NCBI GenBank assembly: GCA_000499405.2
Contig: HG738137.1
Location: forward strand, 23,544,546-23,608,545
Direction: 5' to 3'
Source of the DNA: Onchocerca volvulus
Taxonomy: Eukaryota; Nematoda; Chromadorea; Rhabditida; Onchocercidae
DNA: 64,000 nucleotides
In this document: positions 1-12,300 of the stretch, in pieces
Layout: each line of letters begins with the position of its first letter
Position numbering within the stretch: the first letter of the stretch is position 1
Translations under genes and position numbers: made by a program
Notes under the pieces: generated by a model
Databases searched by the model: none
Seen by the model: only the letters and a program-made list of their open reading frames with translations
What the model was told of the DNA's origin: nothing

Positions 1-2871
1 TTTATGTGTATAGTAAGGAGGAACAATCTATGAATATGATGGATTTAAATGTTGGACTTAAGATTTCAGGTTTGAAAATATGAGATAAAGGAAGATTTGC
101 GTGGATAGGAACATGAGATAGACCTGCAATTTCCGCTCTATATAAGGGAAGGATTGCACGGATATATGTAAATAAAAAGAATAAAGCTTATGGCTTTGGA
201 CCTAGAAATATTGGGCGGAGGAAAGCATGCATGAATAAATAGGAACATGGAACAGGCCTATGATTTTTAAACCTTGAAAATATTGAATAACAAAAGGTTT
301 GCATAGATAAAAATAGTCTATAATTTCGGGCCCAAAAAATATTGGATGGTGGAAAGCTTAATATCAATAGAATTACTGTTTTTTCTCATAGGCATTTCAT
401 TTCCATTGCTATCCATCAATTTCTTCCAGTTTCTATTTTTTTTGAATGTATGAAGAAGGAGAAGAAAAATAATCGAACGGAATTTTGTTCCTCATTAGCA
501 ATTTGTTATTAACTGTTGATAAGAGTTATTATTGTTGTTGTTGGTATTATTATTGTTGGTAATAACGGTAATTTCCTCTTTTCTATTTCCAAGCTGCAGA
601 ACTTTCAAGAAAATGATCGAGGATAATTTTGATGGTTGTTTGGGTGCCGGGTGAAAAATTTTTATTGGTTTTTTTTTTTTCTAAATTTCTCGAGTTCCTA
701 AAGTGCAGTACACATATACATTCATGTTTATTTAGTAGATCTTTCTTCTTTAAGGATTGATTTATTCAATCTATACATTCAACATTTCTGGTGGTGATGA
801 TATTGCTGATCTTGATGATATTTTCTGTCACATGAGTCATAGTTTTTTATAGTAGTTATAGCCTGGAATGATTATTTGAACGGTTTTTTTTCGGGCAGAA
901 TGGGTTAGTTCAGGATAATAACAATTAATAATAATAAAATAATAATTATCTGAATCAGGATCTCGAATTGTTCAATAGGGAAGATTGAATTAGGGCCTGA
1001 AAATGTTTAGTGAAGAAGAACTAATAGGTTTCAACAAGTACTATTCGTCGATGATCTTTATTATTATTATTTTTTTTTTTTTGAAAGTAGTTATCCAGTT
1101 TTTCTGCGCTATGTCCGGATTTGCTATTGAGGATAATATCACTGGTCTCGTGTGCTAGTATGTGATGATTTAATCGGCTGGAAAACATGTTGACATTTCA
1201 ATCATCCGGAATATAATAATCGATTTCGGATTTTAGATGTTTCTTCTTGACCCACATTCGTATTTTCCTTGTTTTATAGATGGTATTTTTAGATTTAATC
1301 CTAAGCCACAATTCAGTAACTTACCTATAATATGTTGTTGTAATCATTATAAGAAGGGGTCAGGGAAGGAATCTTGCAGCTTGTTACAAGATTCTTTTGC
1401 TTATTTTAGGTGAATATGGTAACAGAAATGTTCAAAATTGTAATAAATATTAAATATCTCGATGTATTGATCGATAGGTAGAAAACTAATTAAAATATCA
1501 TATATCAAATCCCACTGAGATACAAAATCAATATGTTAGCATATGTCATATTCCGATGGGATTTTATAAATTATTTAATCAGTCCCTAACTGTACCTACA
1601 TTCTAGAGAAGATGAATGAGTTCAGTTCTTTATCATTTTAACACATCATTATCACTATCTGTCGGATGCATCTTATATGTTTGTTTATCATCAAAGTTAC
1701 TATGATTTCGATCAGTCGTTTGCAATATTTTCATTTGATATCATTAATGCCAATATCATTTCCATCTACGATTAAATAATACAAAAATAGTGTGGTGTGA
1801 TGAAGTTATTCCATAATTTATAATCATATTTGTTCTTTTCTCTTTTTTTATGGCATATTTGCGAGGTACTCCTAGTGGATGGGCGTAGGCGTAAACTTTT
1901 CGTTATATTTATTTCCATTTCATTAGAATTATAGAATTTCCAGTAATTTTTGTAGTAAAAATGTAAGAAACATTTCTCAAGCTTACTACTTCACTTTTTC
2001 AATCAATAGAATTGTTGTATACGTGCAGCATTGGTCGTCGTCGTCATTTCTCATAATCTTTTTTCCTTTTTCCTATCGCAGTAATCAATCTTTAGTCTTA
2101 ATGGGGTTTTTGATAAATAGTAACGATGGATTTTGAACAATGTTCATATGATACCATCATCATGACGAAATGTGTATTTTTGTTTGGAGGACAACCTTCT
2201 CTCGTAGGTCATCGAGTTGGAATGGAAACGACGACAATTGTAGGAATACATCTCACTCATCACGAGACGTTTTTAGAGAGTATCTTATGAGACGAAGTAA
2301 AACAGGAAGGAAATTATCCATATCTAGATCTTTTATATCATTTCGCTGTTGTCTGAGCGTTTTTCTTATCATTCCGAATATTTGGATTTTTCTCTACTAT
2401 GTTAGGTGATAATACTTTACGATAATGTCTGGGCATTAATCTCAATATTCTGATTGAGATGCTTGAGAACGTTGAAAGAAATTTTATCTTATCTATTTTT
2501 GAAATTAAAATTTAAAGTTGTTGCTTTGTTATGTTTATTTTATTTCTCACGATTAAGCACATTTACGGTATTATATATTGAAAGAAGTAATCATCTATGA
2601 TTATCTATGATATTAAATCCAACCAGATTTTTCGTATATTACTTCAGTTTTTCCATTTCTGTCATCATTCTATTTCAACTTTTAGCAATAAACATCATAT
2701 TCTGAATATGATGTCAATTGGAATTTTTGGAGAAAATAGACTGGAAAGGATGAGATTAATAGGAAGAAAAATATGAATGCTGAAAAGTAAAGCGTCGTTA
2801 ACTATCGATACTCAGCCATAATATCGATTAACTAACATATCGTTTCAACCATTAAAATTTTCAGCTCTTCC
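1..2871. other. 5' intergenic region without a recognisable gene
   Basis: This is AT-rich sequence upstream of the TRIP12-like gene. The first 360 bases hold a degenerate tandem repeat (listed separately). The rest contains short ORFs only, all without homology that I recognise and without flanking splice sites. The core promoter cannot be placed: nematode promoters of trans-spliced genes lack a dependable motif. No tRNA-like B box or rRNA was seen. Confidence 0.6.
20..360. repeat. Degenerate tandem repeat, unit about 70-90 bp
   Basis: Related blocks recur about four to five times. Each has a 'GGAACATG(A/G)' or 'AGACCT/GGCCTAT' part, then 'TTTGAAAATAT' or 'AGAAATATTGGG', then 'GGAAAG(A/C)TTGCATGGATA'. 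Copies are visible near 75-115, 150-180, 205-240, 275-310 and 330-360. They are diverged by substitutions and small indels. It may extend left beyond the window edge. Unit length is estimated by eye. Confidence 0.45.
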
Positions 2872-2874
2872 ATG
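2861..2874 (+). promoter_or_regulatory. Splice acceptor just upstream of TRIP12-like start codon
   Basis: A TTTTCAG acceptor ends at 2864 and the ATG is at 2872, leaving a seven-base leader. In nematodes this arrangement is typical of spliced-leader trans-splicing, although an upstream 5' UTR exon joined by ordinary cis-splicing would look the same. The downstream codons begin M-S-N, as does human TRIP12, which supports this start. Confidence 0.5.
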
Positions 2875-5800
2875 TCGAATATAGGATCGACATCTGGACA
2901 GCACGGTGATAACGCTACGCTGCCTCAATTTAGTCGAAAACGTAGTTCACCAAATTCAGGTTATCTTTATCTTACGTAGTGTAAAATTTCTTAGGAAATG
3001 AAACTAAAAGATAAAAAAATTGATCATCCTGTTGAACAGCAGCTATTATATTCATTTTCGCTGTGTTAAAATAGGTTAGATGAGGATCATCGCAATTAAT
3101 CCTATCAGTCATTCTAATAATTTAGTCAATGCATTGCAGTTTATAAAGATAATGCGGCAGTCCGTTACTTTTATGTGAATTTACGTATAATACTGGTCGG
3201 TCACGTTTAATAATTTCTTTATAACTTTTCACTCATTGATTAGATTATTTTGTTGTTGTTATTGATGGTATGAATCACTTTGTCTACACAGCAGTTTCTC
3301 CTTGACTTGACTGAAAAAATTTTAGGAATGTGTTTCCTTTACCGTACTCCAGTATTTCCTAATTACTTCTTTCTTATACTATTGCGAAATGTCTGAATTG
3401 GATTTTAGTAAAATTTAAAAAATTCAAATCCCGAAATAATACTATTCCTTAGGATAAGGTCATATTAAAAGATAAATTATGAACAGTTGTCTGGTTGTCG
3501 TTTTTTGTTGACAATAATTTTTGATTGCTTTTAATAACTTCAGTAGCCATTTTTATTTTATTTCTTTTATTTTGCTGTTGTCTATGATACCAAAGTGATC
3601 AATTGTGCCGCTCTTCCTCCATTAATCATTTTTGTTAACTTCCAGTCATTGATCATTCATTCCAGGTTCATTGAAATCAGAAGCTTTGCCAACAACTTCA
3701 GTTGCAGCTGTGGGTTCCTCTTCGTCTAAACTGCGTCGAGTTGTCCATTCATCAGTGGAACAGGTACTTTAATTTCAAAACATATATTTTACAAACAAAA
3801 TGGATCATGTTGCTTGCTTTATTTTCAACATGAGATAAATTGCTGATTCTAAAACATTAGTACAGTTTCAAGCCCTTGATGGATAACCATTTTTTGTTAC
3901 TTCTTTCTGCATATTCAATTGAAGAACGCACATAAAACTTTATAAATTGGAAAAATCAGAAAAAAAAAATTATTTATTTGTAGAATCCAGAAAGCAACGA
4001 TCTGTCTCGACAGCAAAATCCTAATTTACCGGGTACGTCTGAAGCAGGATCAGTGGCTGGAGGGAGTGGACGTTCAGGTTCCGGTCGTTCCGGACACGAG
4101 AGTATTAGAAGTGAATTGAAATACTTGACAGATTTCTTTCCCGATCAGAATCCGATCGATCGCCGTCTTACTCGTTCTCAGCGTCAGTGTTCAACTCCAG
4201 TGTCAAATGTTAATTTTTTTTCAAATTTGTGTTACATTTCAACCGTTTACTAGTTTTTCTTCAAGTTTTTTTGGACTTCAATATTTATTGTTTTATATCG
4301 TTCTGGAAAAAAAAAAATTGATTTTGTAATTAGGGAAATGTTGATTGTCATAGATTTCTGGCAATGATTATTGTTTGTTGAAATAAGACTGTTCTTATTT
4401 TTTCCGCCGAAGTTGTTTATACACTGTGTTTAAAACATTATTTAGAATTAAACTAATATACGATGTTATATTTCTGTTTTTTCTTTTTTGAATTTCTATT
4501 ATTTTTACTCTTGTTGCAGAGTCAGACAACAGACAATATTGACAGTATTGCGCGTACAAATAGTGGATCACTACTGGCTGAACAATCAAGGTATAATTTT
4601 TTGCGTTCCTTTCGTAATATTACTTCACGTTCTTCTCTTTCTCTTCTCTTTCACCATCTCATCTTCCATTTTCATTTGTTGCTGAGAAATTTCATCTACA
4701 CATTTTTCGGCTTTTGGACAACATTTGTGATCTTTCTCCTTTGATTATCGATCGCAGGAACGCTGTATGACGGCGATGGTTTTTTTTTTTCTTTTTTTTT
4801 CCTTTATAAGATTGAATTTTTATATTTGTTGCTGATGTGTGCTAATTTCCTTGAACAGAATTATGCTATTCTAGGAGCACAAAGGGTAGGCCACGGACTC
4901 GTAAAGGTCGTGCCAGTGTGGCGGGTCGAGTAGCTACCGGAGCGGAGAGCTCACGTACGGCGAATAACAGTGAGCAGCAACCGAGCACTTCGTCGTCAGC
5001 ACGTACTCGTGCACAAAGTTCAGCAACGGGTCTCTGCCATAGTATCACGTACGTTAATTAAACATTTGAATAGTGGAAATTATTTTTAATGATGTCATTT
5101 ATTTGTTCATTACTACATCCATTAGTTACATATGCGTACATCAGTATATGTGACGTGAGTGTAAGCAAAGAAGAAAGATGGGCGAATTTTATTGTTAATT
5201 TAAGCTATCAGTGATATTGTAAAATCAATATAATTGATTCGAAATTTAAGTGTCGTCGTGGCACAAATATCATAAATAAAATTTGAATAGTGGAACATTT
5301 TTTTTGTACAGTTTATAATCATCTATTTTTGCTTCCAGTGAAATAATGTATTATATTATAGACGTTGTGAAAGCACAGCGAATCGTGTTTCACCAGCTTT
5401 TGTACAGCAAGACGAACCAAGTAATTGTCGTCCGGCTCCACAGCTTGGTGTAGTTGTACAGGTTTGAATTTAATATATTATTTATTTGATTTCTATTTAT
5501 ATGTCAGATTCGAAAGCTCTGTTTTCCTTTTTTTTTCTTTTTTTTTTTCGGTATTTCGAAATTGTATTGATCTTATATATGACTCGTATTGATATATGCA
5601 TGCTGATGCCATTGTTTACATCTCACAGTATTGATTCAGGACACAGCAGATAATGCAAGTTCAAATATAACTGCTAATAACAGCGTAACATTGACCACGC
5701 CGATAAACAACAGTGCTACAACAACAATTGGTGCTACAGAACTTTCAAGAGCTGTGCATGGTGATTTTAATGCTGCTGAAAGTCATTCTTCACAGTTTAG

Positions 5801-6345
5801 AAACTTGCAACGGTAAGTTTTCCTTAAAGATTTTTTGAATAATTGCAACTGAGAGCTTGTTATGCGTAGTGTGCTATGTAGAATACTTGATGGAATTTCT
5901 TTGAAAAAGTAAAGCTCGTTTAAAGCATTGTTTTGAAGTAGATTATACTGATATCAATTAATGACAGACTGGCATAATAAAAGACCTGCAAGTCTGTGTC
6001 ACATAGTCACTTAATTGCCAAGCAAAAAATTAATCATGGATTTAGCATTATAGTTTCGCTATGTATGATATCTTCATTTTACATTTAGTACTTTCACTTT
6101 TACTGTGCAGATATTTGGCTTATTAATCATTAGCGGCGTAGGAAATAATGGCTTCAAGTAATAGTTTTGGCTTATTTAGATCTTATTTGGATTTTTGAGA
6201 AATTATAAATTCGAATTTTATGAAAATTTTATATGTTCTTGAGATATTATTTTCAGATCACAAGCCGTTCATACAGCATCTTCATTTTTGGGTGCGCTTG
6301 TACCTCGCGTTCAGCATTTACTTGGTTCAGCACACTCGCATCCCA
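2872..6345 (+). other. TRIP12: TRIP12-like exons 1-8: basic disordered N-terminus
   Basis: Exons: 2872-2959, 3666-3763, 3984-4208, 4520-4590, 4875-5048, 5362-5461, 5640-5812, 6257-6345. They encode about 339 residues rich in Ser, Arg, Gly and Thr, with basic patches such as [19 protein letters not shown] and RPRTRKGR that could serve as nuclear localisation or DNA-binding segments, as the disordered N-terminus of TRIP12 does. The exon 4874-5048 part is more GC-rich than its surroundings, which is why a spurious antisense ORF appears there. Exon 7 could alternatively begin at the acceptor ending at 5628, but only the 5640 start keeps phase. Confidence 0.8.
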
Positions 6346-9300
6346 GTAAGTATATTTGTTAGTACATTTTTGATTTTCAGGAATGGTTTCTTGTTCCTGA
6401 TATTATTCAACATATCTTAATTGTTTGCTGGTTTTTATGATCATCACAAACAGTATGGTAGTTGAGGAGGGAGGGAAGGAAAGAAATCACGATATTATGC
6501 CAAAAAATAATCGACCAATTTTTTCTCTTGATTTTTTGTCTTGAAGAATGAATTAGGCTTAAGCGACAAGAAAACTTATGTTGGCCTTTGATGAATTAAA
6601 AATGAAAGTGTAGGACTGTACATAATTATGAATTTTATCTATTGAAATCGATTAATTTTGAAAATGATTTTTTTTTTTTTTTTGTCTCTTTTCATTTAAT
6701 TTGTGTTGATAAATTTACGAATATATCCAGAACTAACGACATTATAACAGAATGCAGTAGATAACTGTCGAAATTTAACAAAATTAGTTGTATCAAATTG
6801 TTCAATTTATTATGAGACGTTCAGTTTCTAATCGAAACAATTATTACACACGACATCCTTAAAGCGTACATAGCCGAGTTGAGTTCTATCGAACAAATAA
6901 TGCCTTGTTTCACTATTGACCATTCTATCCTATATCATATTACTAAATTCAGCCATCTCTATAAAGAGCGTGATCATCTAATATTTTTACTTGTATTTCC
7001 TATTCATACCCTGATTATCTATAGGATGTCAATTTTCTATTCTTATCCTTCGGCAAAAGTTGTTATTTGGGACTGTTATAAAAAAAGTATTTGCTATATA
7101 TATATATATATATGTATGATTTAACTATTCAGTCTATTTGATTAGAATTTGATCACATAGGTAATATTCGCAAATTGTTTAGATCCGGAGAGTTTACCAG
7201 ATGGCATTTCAAATATAATTACAGGTCAGGTTTATTTCGCACAGTGTTTATAAAATAAGACAATTAGCAATAATATAATTGCGTAGTAAAAAGTTTTCGA
7301 ATATTTGGAAAAGGTTATGCCCGTAGAGAAACTAACTGGTAAAGGGATGACTGATGAAAGAAAAGGGAGCGAAATGATGAGAAAAAAAGTATATAATTTT
7401 TCTGCTTTTGTTAAGATAGTTCAATAATGTAAGAATTGGTCCTCGAAAAACAGCTTAACATTTAAATTTATACTATTTAGAACAACAGCGATTTCACTAT
7501 ATGACGAATTTATTACATACGCAACAAGCGGTTGGGCAAATTATACGTAAGATAACTTTTATGGAAATAAATTGTATTTTATAGAAATTTTCCCTCGAAT
7601 ATGATAAGTTCGCCAAAAAAAGGAAATTACTCTACTTTTTCACTTCAAAATCTGGTTCCAAAATGTAGTTTCATTTCATATTAATCCTAAGTGTTTAGGT
7701 GTAAGGAATACAACTCAAGGACAGTTAAACGATTCGTTGAGTTCGGGGAATTTATGGCGAGGAATCGCACACAATTTTCCTTCAAGATTTGGTTTTCCTG
7801 GATTTACTGTTGCGGGTAGGGTAAATTCGTGTGATCGGCTACAGTATTTTTTTGAGATAAAATTTTTGAGATAAGTTTCTATAAACATATGGCTATCAAG
7901 ATGTGGAAAATTTAGTTTAAAGTAATGCTGAATTTACGAAGAACATTTATTTCATATTGCTATCAGTGATTGAGGTAATTAATTGCAGCAGCTTAAGTAT
8001 CCAGCAATTTTTTGCATATATTTGACTATTCCTTTAAACTTTGAATTTTTGGTACATCATAAATTTGATATATCTGAATTTGAAAGTATTGGTTATCAGA
8101 GGTGAAAATTTCATCGAATTATACTGCAAACAGTGAAAGCAATCATTAGTACTTAACTTCAGTTCATTTTTAGTTTATTCTAGTAATGTTCGAACATTTA
8201 GGTTCGGATAATCTCTTCCAAATTATGTGCTCCAGAGGTTTGAGACACATTCAACCAGTTGGTGCGGGTAAGATATCTTTCGAAAATAGCCTTTAATATT
8301 TTGCTTTATGGGTCGAATTTTTTCTTTTGGTTTGTTGCGTGAATTTTAACTCATTTAAGTTTAGGAACTGATAGCCAGCGCCATAGAAATATGGAAATTG
8401 TAAATCGTGGATCGGGTTTTATTCGTGCAGAAGGTTCGAATTAGATATCTTAAGTAATCTTAAGTTTTTTTGATTGTCTAACTGAGCTTTGATTCACCTT
8501 ATGTCAAATCACCATTTCGATCAAGTCACACATTATGATTTGGGAAATCCATTTCGGAAGTAGTTGATGATAGCAATACAATTTTCCCAAGGAGATAGTT
8601 ATTGGTAAGGATCTAGTGAAAATAGATTATAGCATTTAGAATTCCACTAGAAATTGAGTTTTTCTTCTCTGTTTTCACGCGAATAAACTTCAAGTTGTTT
8701 AGATTCCAGACCTGTTCACAGGGTCTTTCTTAGCAATACAAGAGGTACTATATCGCGTCCGGTACCAGTTTTACGTAAGTGTATATTTTTTAGCACCAGG
8801 TTCCTTTACCTAAAATTTCTTGTTTGTACAGCCCGTAATAACAAACGAACTGTTCAGATCTTTAATATTGCTGGTGGATCCTCGAAAAATGTCAGTTTAT
8901 TCTGTTACATTTAAATACACTGTGTTATGCATTTCATAATAATTGAAAATTTCTATTAGTCCCGGAAATTTTAGAAATTTAGGATAGAGTTTAAAAATGT
9001 TTTACTTTTTTCCTTTTTTTTTTTCTTTTTCTTTTATCTTGTTCGCAAGATCGATGGATAAAACAAAATGAAGTTCTATCTATGTGATGACTGATTATGA
9101 TAACCCGTCATTTTGCGAATTATTACAATCTGAATTGCCTATGTTTAAAATCGAATTCTTTGGATTAATATTAAAGATTCATGATTGCTTGAAAGAATTG
9201 AAATAATAACATTTTACACAATTGCGACGAAATTGCATTTGCGGCAAAATTCATATATTGATTGAGCGCTATTGTTGCTATTAATGCTAATGTTGATTAA

Positions 9301-12300
9301 TGTGGTACATAGAGTGTTCCAAAAGATCAATTGAAGAAATGAATAGCATAATGGACTATTAAAAGATAGCATTTTAATGATTAAAATAGTTTTACGTTGC
9401 TAAGTTGATGTTTCAGAAAATTTGAAGCAAGCTGAAAGTATTTATTATAATGCTATGCCATACCTTTGCTTTATTTCGAGAGAGTTGGACGGGACTAGAA
9501 TTGATTCGGGAATATGAGCTTAGCAGAAGATTAACAGGCCAATTTTTCTCCTTCCCAAGCATTATTGAGATTTGGTCGATATGTTTCTGGCTTATATACG
9601 CCGCTCCTTCCTAGAAAGTTTTCGTACTATTCCGTACCAGGCTATATATTTACTGCTAGCCATACTATCACAATCGTTCTTTGATGTCAGAAAAGGTTTA
9701 ATTTTAATATTTGTTGAAAGTGCTTAAATTTAGCTAGCCTTTTGTAATAGTGCAATTAATAGAATGATTGCAGCGATTGAAAATTAAAATTACTCGAGAG
9801 TTTGTCGTCATATTGGAGGGTGGTGATGCGAAGTTATAGATATGAATGGAAGCTTGAAAAGGAAACTTAGATGAATTATTAGATTACATATGTTGCGTTT
9901 GATCAGCTTGATGCATCTTGAAGCATAGTTTTTCATTTCAAATATTTAGAAAGTATTGTAGAAGTGTTTTAGTCTTTTTTCTCCTTTTTATAAATATGCT
10001 AAATGTGTTACAAAAAAAAATAAATTTTAATTTAAAATTAGAATAATTGAGTTTTAATTAAGATATGTATTATGTATAATCTTACTTTGACAAGAATGGA
10101 TCAAAAAATGAAAAAGAAATAATTTTTCAAAAGGAAAAAAATAAAGCGTTTTAGAAAGATGCTTGTCAGCTGTTTTAACGTATAATGATTAATTAGAATG
10201 ATGAATTGTCGTAGTGTTTTACTTTCCAGCTCTTTAACGCTTTTTTTTTTTTTTTTTTTTTTTTTCGTCTTTCCTGTCATTTAACTTTTTTTCCGCTTTG
10301 CCTATCATTTTATTTTTTTATTTTTATTTTTTTGGAAAATTGAAAAATAATGCAGTACTTTTTTGTGAAAGAAATTTTAGATATTATGCGAATAGAAATC
10401 AATTTAAAAGGGAAAAAATGCATAAATTTTGGATAACCAAAGTAGCAAATTAATTTGAATGAAATGTTTTCCTTGTAAGAATAAAAAAAGTTTAATATTA
10501 GATTGATTAATTAGTTTTCGAACAATTAATATATATATAGATAGTAAATGATTTTGTTATATGATGCTGCATATAATATGATAATTATACATATCATTCT
10601 TGTATGTTAATTTGTATATGATATTGTTTAATATACGCATACGATATACGTTACGTGTATAATATACGCGTTATACGTGCTAATTCTTTATATACATGTT
10701 TTGAAATTTCTTAGGCATCATATTCTGTATGATGAAAAATTTCCAAATTCTAGAAGTTTAATTTGCATGGAAATAATTTTCTGTCTGTAAGATAGGAACA
10801 ATTGATCTACTTATGTAAAAGAAAGTACTATTTAACGAAAGGTCAAATGCCCAATCTATTAAAAAGAAAATGGAATGATGGAAGCTCGAGAAATTTATTG
10901 GTAATAATAGTGTAACAACGGCCTTTCTGTTTCATATCGATCCATTATCTGACTATATCACCTGTTTCACTTACTGTTATCTGATTGCTATAATCATCGT
11001 TACCGTAATGATAAGACAAATGATGGTAAGAAAGGAGGATGATGGAGAAATTGTTTGTCAATCTTCTTTTTCTGTTAAATAAGAATATAAGAATGGATAG
11101 GTTTTGATAAGGATGCTATTGATGTGGATGATTGAGGGGGGAGGGAATGTTTTATAGAAAGCTGTTTCACTCCGTATAATCAATCTTCGCTTCCATCTTC
11201 TTTTTGAAAGGCGATGAATGATTTAATCCGCTTATTTTTTTAAGTTTCTTTTTTCTTTTTTTGCTTCTAAAGATTTATCTAATAGTTGATCTCGTAAGAT
11301 ATAGTTGTATTTATTTCAGAATTTATTGTTTCAAATTTCTTGATGTAACGCTTCAAAAATTAATGAAGCGAATGTTTGCTACTATCGTTATTTCGGCGAA
11401 AATTTCGTTATTCCGCCTATTGAAAAGTATGCGAAACTTACCGTTTTTTGAGGCCACCAAATATTTCAGGCTGGAAGTTTTCGTACCTCATCGGTTGGAT
11501 TCCTGTCTGAGATCTGAGAGCTCAAAAAGAGCTCTTTGAAACTAGAGAGGAAGAGCATGAAAGAAGGAACGAAGGGCAAAAAAGAAGACAAAAGGAAAAA
11601 AAGTAATGGGATATATTAACTATTTAGTGCTGTTAATCCATTAATCCATCGATTGTCAGATTTATCAAATTTTTGAGAATCTATGGAGGAAGGACAACAA
11701 GCGGGAGGGTTGGATAGGAAATGATCTTTTCGTAATGTTTGATTTAAATTTGAAATACAACTACTAGAGGATCATCGACTACTGCAGCTGCTAGAATTGT
11801 TTATCGTTATCAATAGCTATCATTCAATTAAACAAACAGCCATCTATTACGGAGTCCATTTCTGTTTATATATTAAATCCTGCTAAGATAACATATTTAT
11901 ATGGAAATATATTTGAGTGTGTGTGATTATGTGAGTTGTGTACGATAGTATATTTGTAAAGTTCATTATTTTCACTATATGATTAAGTGTTATCGACTTT
12001 CTAGTTGGTAAATGCAGTACATGTTTGCAGGTAAGTATCTTCTTTTCAAGTACTTTACCCGTATTGATTAAGAAGATTAGAAATTATGAATTGTTGTTTT
12101 ATACAAAACTAAAAATAGAAAGTAATTGAGGAGTATAAAAGTGAATGATAGCTAGCTTGATTCTTTACTGGAGTCATTTCCTAGTTTATTTAGATCTTCT
12201 CTGTCGTGTCTTTTTTTCTTGAATTTTAATTTTTATATTTACTATGTTGTAAAATTTATATATATGCATTAATTCTATTCGAAGGGAAAATTTTTGATAT

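Noticed and set aside
2170..2409. 79-codon + strand ORF upstream of TRIP12
   Set aside because: No recognisable motif, no splice or trans-splice context that links it to a gene; length is within chance.
4866..5048. Antisense ORF with Arg/Ala/Val-rich product
   Set aside because: Antisense of a GC-richer TRIP12 exon whose sense frame fits the splice phases.
11261..11539. 92-codon ORF in the large TRIP12 intron
   Set aside because: No homology recognised; composition like the intron. Kept only as a remark.
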